From Endotrypanum monterogeii (Eukaryota > Euglenozoa > Kinetoplastea > Trypanosomatida > Trypanosomatidae): a stretch of 52,816 nt of DNA. Positions 10,493 to 18,035 of the stretch are shown here, piece after piece. The stretch is taken from assembly GCA_000333855.2 (NCBI GenBank), contig CM007324.1, positions 289,885 to 342,700 on the forward strand, read 5' to 3'. Numbering within the stretch: the first letter of the stretch is position 1; each line of letters starts with the position of its first letter. The translations under genes were made by a program, and so were the position numbers. The notes under the pieces are model-generated. The model was not told the origin of the DNA. It worked only from the letters and a program-made list of their open reading frames with translations, and searched no databases.

Positions 10493-10493
<1 letters not shown>
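10262..10493. repeat. 232-bp direct repeat, copy 2
   Basis: It begins at the first base after the N gap and matches 9934-10165 at all but one position. The position at a contig edge suggests that two overlapping contig ends were left unmerged. Confidence 0.93.
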
Positions 10494-10529
<36 letters not shown>

Positions 10530-10845
10530 TATTTTTTTTTTGCTACGTGTGATCCATCGTCATAGCGGCGTCCGCAACGAGGGGGAAAATAGGGAAATCG
10601 CTCAACGTGCATCATCACACATATGCTTGGCACATCCGCTGCGAGGTCCGACGACAAATTCGCTAACCGCCGCCCCCTCTCAAAAAAAAAAAAAGGAATC
10701 TTCTCCTGTGCTTCCCTGCCATTGCCGCCGCCGTTCAGCTCCCCGTCACTTCTCCTCTTTCCACACCTCTCTCTACAACTAAAAGCTTTGAAGATGTGTG
10801 GGGTGTCTTACCTGGTGTCAGCGGCGCTATTTGGCAGCATCGCTT

Positions 10846-12066
10846 TCAGTCCCCCTCCCCTACATCGATGTTGGGATCTCTGCTGTCTTCACTCTGCCTT
10901 TTTTTTTTCTCTTTGCGCCATGCGCTCCGCTGGATCGCATCTATCGCCGTCAGTTCGATGCGTTGTTGGCGATCTTGCTCGCAGCCCGGGTAGACACCAT
11001 CCTCAAACCGTCGGTCAAGCAAGTTGCCATCAGGCACCGCACAAGAGACGAAGTCAAACGGTGGGGTGAAGATGGTGTAGAGAAATGTGCTGCGCGCCTC
11101 CAGTGAGGGGTAGTCATCGCTCCAGTCGCTCATCGTCACGAAACCCTCCATTGGGATGACGTGGTCTGTGTCGACCACGCGCCGCGTGAAAAGGACTCCC
11201 TGCAGGTGGTCCATCTCATGCAGGGCCATACGTGCATGCATCTTGTCCAATGCCACAGTGAACTCTTCCCCATGCTCGCTCAGCGCGCGTATTCGTACTG
11301 TGAGCGGACGTTCAATGTAGTGCAGCATGAACCCGCTACTCGCACAGGGCTCCCAGGCAAACCCAGTTAGCCCACGAGCGCGCAGATCGCGCATCTTCTC
11401 CTCTGAAAAGATAACCCACGGCACCCCGCGCTGGGAGGCCTCGGCTCGCCAGGCCTCCTCGTCAAGGTTGACGGGGTTAATGAACACTGAATTGTCAAAC
11501 AGGGTAAACATTTGCACATTCCATCCCGTCTGCGGTGCGCTCATCGACGGGTACTGGTAATAATGTCGCGCGTCTTGGACCTGGGAGATGAGCCCTGCAT
11601 ATTCCCCACTTGCCACCTGACGTGCTTCCAAGGGGTACTGCCGGCACCACAGCGAGCGTGCCGGTAGCTGGATGATTGGGAACTTCTCTTGTAGCGGCTG
11701 TCCCGGCATGTACGGATGACTGCCATCGGTGGAGTTGCTGTTGCTGGAGCTGCAGGTACTGCTACAGAGGCGACTCTGTTCCTGGGCCGCTGCACAGCGA
11801 CAGCAGCCTCCTTTCAGAGCGTGAGGGCTCATGGCACCAGAGGGGGTACCAGTGCGCATAAAAGAAGCCCGTGAGGGGGAAGCAGAATGCTTTGAGGGCG
11901 GAGCCGTGAGGCGTGTGCACGCGCGCGTGGCGAGCGAGGCCGTCACACGGACGTTTCCGGCGGTATCAGTGGCTATGTGGTGCGCACGCAAACTACTATG
12001 AGTCGCTGCCACCACTGCGAGCACCGGTGCTGAAGTTATAGAAACACGAATCGGGCGGCGGCGCAT
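10846..12066 (-). CDS. peptide deformylase-like protein, probably mitochondrial, 406 aa
   Basis: Peptide deformylases remove the formyl group from initiator methionine of organelle-made proteins. The metal-binding motif HEMDH is at 283-287 and is followed by LQGVLF, as in the family. Motif II is EPCAS at 239-243 (canonical EGCLS), so the Cys ligand (241) is kept but the Gly is Pro. Motif I (canonical GxGxAAxQ) is divergent, YPSMSAPQ at 172-179, keeping only the A-P-Q end. A basic, Arg/Ser/Ala-rich N-terminus (MRRRPIRVSIT) suggests a mitochondrial presequence. The first 120 residues and the last 80 are extensions beyond the usual 170-190 aa core. An upstream TTG at 12081 was rejected as a start. 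The divergent motifs fit the second, atypical PDF known in trypanosomatids; activity is uncertain. Confidence 0.93.
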   Translation of the reverse strand: MRRRPIRVSITSAPVLAVVAATHSSLRAHHIATDTAGNVRVTASLATRACTRLTAPPSKHSASPSRASFMRTGTPSGAMSPHALKGGCCRCAAAQEQSRLCSSTCSSSNSNSTDGSHPYMPGQPLQEKFPIIQLPARSLWCRQYPLEARQVASGEYAGLISQVQDARHYYQYPSMSAPQTGWNVQMFTLFDNSVFINPVNLDEEAWRAEASQRGVPWVIFSEEKMRDLRARGLTGFAWEPCASSGFMLHYIERPLTVRIRALSEHGEEFTVALDKMHARMALHEMDHLQGVLFTRRVVDTDHVIPMEGFVTMSDWSDDYPSLEARSTFLYTIFTPPFDFVSCAVPDGNLLDRRFEDGVYPGCEQDRQQRIELTAIDAIQRSAWRKEKKKRQSEDSRDPNIDVGEGD

Positions 12067-12460
12067 CGTTTTGATTGACAATAAAAGCGGTGTAGGGTGA
12101 AGGGGTGAAATGTAGAGTCGTGTGTGTGTGTGTGCCTGTAGTTGATAGCTTTTGTCAGCAGTTCTTTCCTGTACACAGCACGCAGACAGAGGCCTCCCCC
12201 TCGCTCCTTTATATATATCTAGAAGGCAAGGTCATTGGGAGGAGGAAGAAAAAAAAAAAACACACACGGTCGTATATGTTCATGGGGAGCAGAAGTGTGG
12301 AAGAGATGGGATGAGGAAAAGGCAGACGTTGGGCATAGCAAGCCGGGGATCTATACAATGCTAGGTACAAGCACACACACACACACACATATATACACAC
12401 AGAGACCCATATATACTGACCCAGGGTGTGGCAAACAGTGCATTTGTCAATGCCGCTTCC

Positions 12461-12487
12461 TCTGTCTGTCTGTCTGTCTGTCTGTCT
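12461..12487. repeat. (TGTC)n tetranucleotide microsatellite
   Basis: About six and a half perfect TCTG units. A similar tetranucleotide run occurs at 39381-39403. Confidence 0.9.
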
Positions 12488-12729
12488 AGTGCTCATTTTA
12501 ATCTTTGACAGGTGCGTGTATTACGCTGGCAACGTGCGAGGAGCTCGAGGGGCGAGAAGAAGGGTGAGGAGGGGAAAGGGAGGGAGGGGAGGCGTTTGCA
12601 AGTAGGGTGGGAGGGTGTCATACCGACAAGTACAACCACCACCACCAAGAAAGAAACATAGACAGTCCGAACTCACAGCTGCCTTACGAAATGTCCCTTG
12701 ATTCCCCCTCCCCCTCCATCCTCCTCCCT

Positions 12730-12731
<2 letters not shown>

Positions 12732-12768
<37 letters not shown>
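12732..12768. repeat. (CA)n microsatellite
   Basis: About seventeen uninterrupted CA units lie 84 bases downstream (transcription sense) of the stop codon at 12852. Confidence 0.92.
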
Positions 12769-12769
<1 letters not shown>

Positions 12770-12851
12770 TGGAATGACCATATCCACCAAGTACTCTGCT
12801 TCCCTTTTATGCTGTTGTTGTTCACAGAAGGTGGATGACGTCGTCGACGCG

Positions 12852-15800
12852 CTAAAGGATCCACCGCAGGGCCTCCCGCACTCCACGGGAGTCGTTGTAA
12901 GATTGACTGCGTCGTCGTTGGGTTGGGGTGGTGCCGCTTGCAACGCCGGCGGCCCGCTGGTTCCAGTGGGTGGCTGGTCTTCCGCCTCCGGGGCCGTGTG
13001 TTTGCGCTGTGGGTGAAATCCGCGGCGTAGAGGCGGGGGTGAAGGAGGGGGAGGGCGTACTGCCGCGATCATTGTAAAGGATCTGCAGCGGCTGTTCGTA
13101 GGCCCGTGATCCTATGCGCTGCATCTCTAGGAAGAGTTGCTCTTGCTGACGCTGCAGCTGAAGGATCTGCATATTTATAAACACCTGTTCACGTTGGAGG
13201 AGCTGTAGCTGTCGCTCTTGCTGGCTGCTCAAGACCGAGTCTGTCAGGGGGCCATCTTCGATGAAGGCCGGGACTCCGCGGAGGCCGCTCAGTCCCCTTG
13301 GCGAGCCATCAACAGCACACGAGCTCGAGAAAGCAGACCGTATCGACAATGCCGGGGTGTTATCCCGTGTTGCCGAGGCGGCGCACCCCTCGTTCGCTGT
13401 GGCTGCGGCGGCATCTGGGCCGAGAAATCCACGGTACCCAGGGTTGCTGTCCCTATCCCTGTCCCTCGTCAGTGGTGCCTCCCTATAGCGCCTGGTGTTT
13501 GCAGCTGTGAGACCATCAGGTGCGTCAGCTGTCGATGTGCTGTCGGGCTCACCGTTGGGTGCGGGCACCGGGGGAGGCAGATCTTCGTCAAGTGCCAGCG
13601 TATGATGAGGTGGTGTGGAGAGGGGAAGGGATGTGTCGACCGGAGATGCATCCAGTGGCATTCGGCTTTCGGCGGGTGAGTCTCTTATCTTACTTGTAGG
13701 CCTGACTCTACTCGTGCTCGTGAATCTCCGTCTGTGCTGTAGTGGGGGAGACAAGGAAGAGAATTCCGACGCAGACGCGAATTGTGGGTCTGTGTGCTGG
13801 GACGTTACAGCGACCGGTGTCACCGGAGAGGACTCCGCAAGAGTTGTCGACGCCGCCGTGTACACCAAGAGCGATGGTGCGGTCTCGAGCATCTGTGGTG
13901 CTTCTCCTGAAGCCACGGGTGCCAGGGCTTCTGGATCGGCGAGCTGCTGCAACTTTTCCTGTTGCTGTATCGGAGATTGCTTTGAGGTTGTCAAGATCCG
14001 CCGCAAGGACTTTGGGAGCCTCTCTGAATCGCTGGGATCACCGGCAACGACAGACCTGGTCCTGCGACTGTTGTTTTTGCTGCTGCTGCTATCGCCCTCC
14101 ACAGATTCCTTGGGCATAAGTGCTGTTTCCGAAGCCGAGGTCAGTGGCGTCGCTCTCTCGGCTACAGCAGTCTCACCAGTGTGCAACCGCCGTTGCTTGT
14201 CTCTAAGCCTTTCCGTCACGAACGCAAGAGGCGCCGACTCGTATGTAGACGCTGCATCAGTTTCTGCGAGAGAATTGCTACCGACTGGCGTTCGTTCTTG
14301 AGCTACGGTCAGGTTGGCCGGGACCGAGATGAGTTCATTGCTGCCGTGGCGACCGTTGGCACTTCTGCTACTGCCAGCGTCAGTACCTAGATAGGGTCGA
14401 GTGGTAGTTCTTGTTTGCACGGCAGGCGAGGGTTCGACTACAGCGGTGACATCTGCTCGATGCCTATCGTAGCTGCTCTTCGCGTCCTTACCTAACACAA
14501 CCATGGGATTGTTCCCACGCTGCCTCTGATCCTGCAATGGCGTAGGTGCATCTGCCACGCGCGCCCCTGCTACCTCTACATGGTTGTAGCAGTCGGTGCC
14601 AACGCTTGTGCTGTCACTGCAGGGCTGCGATTGTGGCGCGGGTCTCAGGATGCCAAACGGAGTCGAGGTCCATGACTCTCCCTCAATCCCCAAAACATCT
14701 GACGAGGACACCGTTGCCGAAGCTGGTGGTGGACGGTCACGATCGCACGGCAAGGGAAGAGCGCCGTGCAAGTGCGACTCACACCGGCCGCTAGAGGGAA
14801 GAGCGGAACTGGCTGCCGTGTTGCGTCTGTACGGAGCGGTTATATCGCTGACGATGCGACCGCGCTGCGGGGTAAGGCCACCGCGGTTTTTCGCAGTAGC
14901 CTCCTCGCCGTACCCAGCGACGAAGCTAGAAAGACCACGGCCTGGGCGAACAACAGCCATCGCCTCTTTTCGTTTGCTAGAAGCTGATGCGCCAGAGGCT
15001 TTCCCTGACTGGTAATGGGAGGCCGGCGCCGCTGGCGGTGGCGGCGATACAGACACGTCGCTCGTGTCGTGATCGTCGTCGACACCTTGTGAGTGCACCG
15101 TGAAATTTTTCGTGTGACGCGGTGAGGCCTTTGCGTTGGGCGGCGGCACAAAGCTCAGACCTTTGAGGGGAATCGGTGCGAGGTGCTGAACGATACGTTC
15201 GCCGTTCTCGTCAGTCGTCATCGGGGGCTCTGGGTACATGCCGAATAGATCCGCCTGCTCGGGTATGTAAAACATTCGCCGCCCAGGGCGGCTGCGCAGC
15301 AGCGGGTCGACCAGGTGCGTCTGCTTGTACAACTCCTTCATGTCTTCCTCGAAGGTGATGTCAAGGCGAGAGGTGCCCAGCATGGTGTTCCCGTGATGCG
15401 GCAAGTCGAGTAGTCGCTGGCGCTCTTGCGCAGATACCTCAGACAGCGGATCGGGTGGTACATAGCTCCGTGACGCGGATTGCCACATGGTGCTGCGGCG
15501 CGCTGTGCTGAGCTGGGAAGGCTCGAATCCTGTGATCGATGAGCTTGGCACACTCACCTGTGGATGGCGCTGCCTCGACAGCGATGTGCTGCGGTGTGAG
15601 GCACTCGATGTACGCGGGGCCGCAGAGTCGTGAGCACCGCATGGTGCGGCATCGACTACGTTACACAGAGACGATTGTGTCATCGAAGCCGCAACAGAAA
15701 CGGAATGGTCGACATTTCGCTGTTCCGAAGCCTTGGGCGAAGGGGCGATGGCGACAGACAGCGACGAAGTGAGCGATCGGGTGACAGCAGACGGTGGGGA

Positions 15801-17198
15801 GGCACCGCTGTCGTGTCGAGGGTTTTTTCTGCTGCTTATCGCGTGCCTCTCAGCTATCTGGGGGCGCTGATGCGCCGAACTCGAATCCCCTCTCGACAGA
15901 CTTTTTTCGTGCTCCACTTCAACAACTGCGGGCAGCGTGGGCGAACACGCAGACGGAGATTGAGATTCGGCGGCGGCTGTCTCTGCAGTAGCAGGTACGC
16001 CGGCTAGCGAGAATGCCGCCAGTCGCTCGCACCCACATCTATCGCTACCCTTGTCCACGTCCTCCATCTCACAGCCGGGACCCTTCCCGGAGGTGTAGCT
16101 ACTTGGCCTCTCCAACGTCATCTGGACTGATGCACTGACGTTGGAGGCGCGTGCCGACGATGGGGATGGCGTGGAATTTGTAGCATCTGCGCTGGAGCGG
16201 TGATAAGACGTTAGCTGCACAGTGACTGCAGGTGGAACCCGTTGTGCAGCGCTGTGAGCGGAGGAAGCATGCGATAGCGAGGAGCCCCCCGTCTCTGCGT
16301 CGATGTTTTTCTGCCAGGAGCGCACCCTGGCGTGGGGTTTTACGTCCGAAATCTCTAGCAGTGTCGCTGCGCTATGTGACGAAGGGGATGGTGGTGGTAT
16401 GGCCTCCTGACGCGCCAATGGCTGCGAGGCAAAAGTACTGCCGCTCCCCCTTTTGCTACTGCTGGCGTTATGAGCCTCCTTGACTCTTCGGACCGCAGCG
16501 TCTGTTGCGCTAGCACTACTGCCTTTGGTCACCGGGCGATCCTCTGAGAGGGCCAACGACGAGGAGGACGTGCTGCCCGACGACAGAGGTGGTGGTGGTG
16601 CTGCTCCAGTAGTGTGGGGCGCGCCTCCTGCGGCGGGTGCCTCGGCGCACCGATCCCTCTGATGTGACCTGGAGTATTTAACTAGGAGCGCCGCAACCTC
16701 TTGGGACCTCTCGAGCGCTTTGTTCGTCCTCAGCGCTTCACTCGCGGCACTCGAGGGCGGCCCTGTGAAGGAGAGTTTGTGCTGCGCCCCTTGTTTTCCC
16801 CTCGGTGGCAGTCGAGTGTGGCTTTGTATCGAAGAGTGAGAGCTATGGACACTGGCGCAGCTGCTGCGCGTCAAGAGATTCAGAGAGCGCTGCTGCGCTT
16901 CCTGCGCGTCCAGTCCTCGGTTTACGTCGATCATGGTCGAGGGGGAGGGCGGATTCCCTTCTCCTTGCAGAGATCTTTCTCCAGCATATTGGGCACCCCT
17001 GGTCTCTGTTGAGGGGCGATGATGATGACGGCGCAAGCTGTGCTTGCTGTGGTGGTCATGCCCCCGACTGCTGGTGTGGCGCAGCGACGATTGCGTGTTG
17101 CAGCTCTGACTGTCGTCGTTGCGCGTGCGACGATGCGTGGAGGAGGAGTCGGTCTGTGATACGGGGCGGTGCAAACTCTCCGATGCAGCGACGTCCAT
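12852..17198 (-). CDS. hypothetical Ser-rich protein with C-terminal coiled coil, 1448 aa
   Basis: Family not recognised. The frame opens at a GTG at 17231; the first ATG, at 17198 (MDVAASES), is used here. Most of the chain is Ser, Thr, Ala, Pro, His and Arg rich and looks disordered. Two islands look folded. One spans about residues 575-690, with YVPPDPLSEVSAQERQRLL, then ITFEEDMKELYKQTHLVD and RMFYIPEQADLFGMYPEPP. The other is a Gln/Leu-rich coiled coil at about 1320-1375 (RQLQLLQREQVFINMQILQ and onward). The protein ends in GVREALRWIL. Cytoskeletal scaffold is a reasonable guess for such a layout in kinetoplastids, but nothing proves it. The intact 4.3-kb frame and GC-rich third positions support a real gene. 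Confidence 0.88.
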   Translation of the reverse strand: MDVAASESLHRPVSQTDSSSTHRRTRNDDSQSCNTQSSLRHTSSRGHDHHSKHSLRRHHHRPSTETRGAQYAGERSLQGEGNPPSPSTMIDVNRGLDAQEAQQRSLNLLTRSSCASVHSSHSSIQSHTRLPPRGKQGAQHKLSFTGPPSSAASEALRTNKALERSQEVAALLVKYSRSHQRDRCAEAPAAGGAPHTTGAAPPPPLSSGSTSSSSLALSEDRPVTKGSSASATDAAVRRVKEAHNASSSKRGSGSTFASQPLARQEAIPPPSPSSHSAATLLEISDVKPHARVRSWQKNIDAETGGSSLSHASSAHSAAQRVPPAVTVQLTSYHRSSADATNSTPSPSSARASNVSASVQMTLERPSSYTSGKGPGCEMEDVDKGSDRCGCERLAAFSLAGVPATAETAAAESQSPSACSPTLPAVVEVEHEKSLSRGDSSSAHQRPQIAERHAISSRKNPRHDSGASPPSAVTRSLTSSLSVAIAPSPKASEQRNVDHSVSVAASMTQSSLCNVVDAAPCGAHDSAAPRTSSASHRSTSLSRQRHPQVSVPSSSITGFEPSQLSTARRSTMWQSASRSYVPPDPLSEVSAQERQRLLDLPHHGNTMLGTSRLDITFEEDMKELYKQTHLVDPLLRSRPGRRMFYIPEQADLFGMYPEPPMTTDENGERIVQHLAPIPLKGLSFVPPPNAKASPRHTKNFTVHSQGVDDDHDTSDVSVSPPPPAAPASHYQSGKASGASASSKRKEAMAVVRPGRGLSSFVAGYGEEATAKNRGGLTPQRGRIVSDITAPYRRNTAASSALPSSGRCESHLHGALPLPCDRDRPPPASATVSSSDVLGIEGESWTSTPFGILRPAPQSQPCSDSTSVGTDCYNHVEVAGARVADAPTPLQDQRQRGNNPMVVLGKDAKSSYDRHRADVTAVVEPSPAVQTRTTTRPYLGTDAGSSRSANGRHGSNELISVPANLTVAQERTPVGSNSLAETDAASTYESAPLAFVTERLRDKQRRLHTGETAVAERATPLTSASETALMPKESVEGDSSSSKNNSRRTRSVVAGDPSDSERLPKSLRRILTTSKQSPIQQQEKLQQLADPEALAPVASGEAPQMLETAPSLLVYTAASTTLAESSPVTPVAVTSQHTDPQFASASEFSSLSPPLQHRRRFTSTSRVRPTSKIRDSPAESRMPLDASPVDTSLPLSTPPHHTLALDEDLPPPVPAPNGEPDSTSTADAPDGLTAANTRRYREAPLTRDRDRDSNPGYRGFLGPDAAAATANEGCAASATRDNTPALSIRSAFSSSCAVDGSPRGLSGLRGVPAFIEDGPLTDSVLSSQQERQLQLLQREQVFINMQILQLQRQQEQLFLEMQRIGSRAYEQPLQILYNDRGSTPSPSFTPASTPRISPTAQTHGPGGGRPATHWNQRAAGVASGTTPTQRRRSQSYNDSRGVREALRWIL

Positions 17199-18035
17199 CC
17201 TCGGGACTGGCAAAGGAAGACGAGAAAGCACTATTGTGTTTTCCAGAAAAAAAATCTGGCGCGGTAGGTAGGCGTTGAGGCGGGGCAGGGAAGGAACGGG
17301 AAGGAATATGAGCCAAGGTCAAAAAAAAAATGGTCGATAAATGTGGATAAATTAAAACAAAAATGCGTTGTCGTGATATATATATATATATATATTAGTA
17401 CCTAGAAAGAGGGATGAGGAGGGGGGAAGGTACTCAATAGATCTACACACTCTAGTGAAACCTGAGCTGAAGGACAGAGGTGGGTGGATTAGTACGAGGC
17501 GCGCGTGCACACACACAAACACACGCACACACACGTGGTGCGTGACACAGTAGGGACGTACGGGGAAGCGTGGAGGGGTGGGGTGGGAAAGGGTGAAAAG
17601 GGGAAGTAGTGAAGATGAGAAGAAGCACTGAGAGACGCATTACACACACACATACAAGCATACAAATAAAAAACAAATAAATACACACACATATATACAT
17701 ATATATGTGTATTTATATGTATGTGTGTATTTGCACGCAGCTGCAGCTTCGTTTATTTGCAAGCCCCGCGTCCTTTTCTTTGAGCTACCCGAGCTCTATT
17801 CCTCCTGTGTGTGTGTGTTCCTCCATACCCTCTTTTTTCTTACTGCTTTTTTTTTCTACAACTCTTCGTTTATATTCGTTCACGAAACCCTTCATCGTAT
17901 GACGGCTCGTCTTGGAGCATACGAATAGACGCACACACACACACACATATGTATATATATATATATATGTATATACGTATTCATTTTTTTTTGTCTCCTT
18001 ACAGGCATATAGCAGACGTGTGACTGCGCCTCCGC
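17199..18035. other. intergenic with TA/CA tracts
   Basis: It contains a TA block at 17376-17396, CA-rich sequence at 17505-17535 and 17641-17710, T-runs at 17825-17860, and a CA-TA composite at 17932-17980. No gene is supported. Confidence 0.6.

Larger units (their letters stand above)
9633..10845. other. intergenic with duplication and sequence gap
   Basis: It contains the 5' region of the Pescadillo gene, TA/TG microsatellites at 9858-9902 and 10163-10241, twenty Ns at 10242-10261, and two copies of a 232-bp unit (see separate entries). Positions 10550-10845 are ordinary unique sequence with an A-run at 10682-10694. No gene is supported. Confidence 0.7.
12067..12851. other. intergenic with CTGT and CA repeats
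   Basis: It contains TG at 12120-12134, an A-run at 12250-12260, CA at 12371-12390, a (TGTC)n tetranucleotide run at 12461-12487, a purine-rich block (+ strand) at 12555-12590 and a long CA run at 12732-12768. No gene is supported. It should hold the 3' UTR of the gene ending at 12852 and the splice signals of the deformylase gene. Confidence 0.6.

Noticed and set aside
12852..17231. GTG, TTG and tract-derived upstream extensions of several genes (also at 6501, 12081, 20669, 31592, 48958 and 9794)
   Set aside because: These lack an ATG or translate a polypyrimidine tract or TA repeat; starts were moved to the first supportable ATG.
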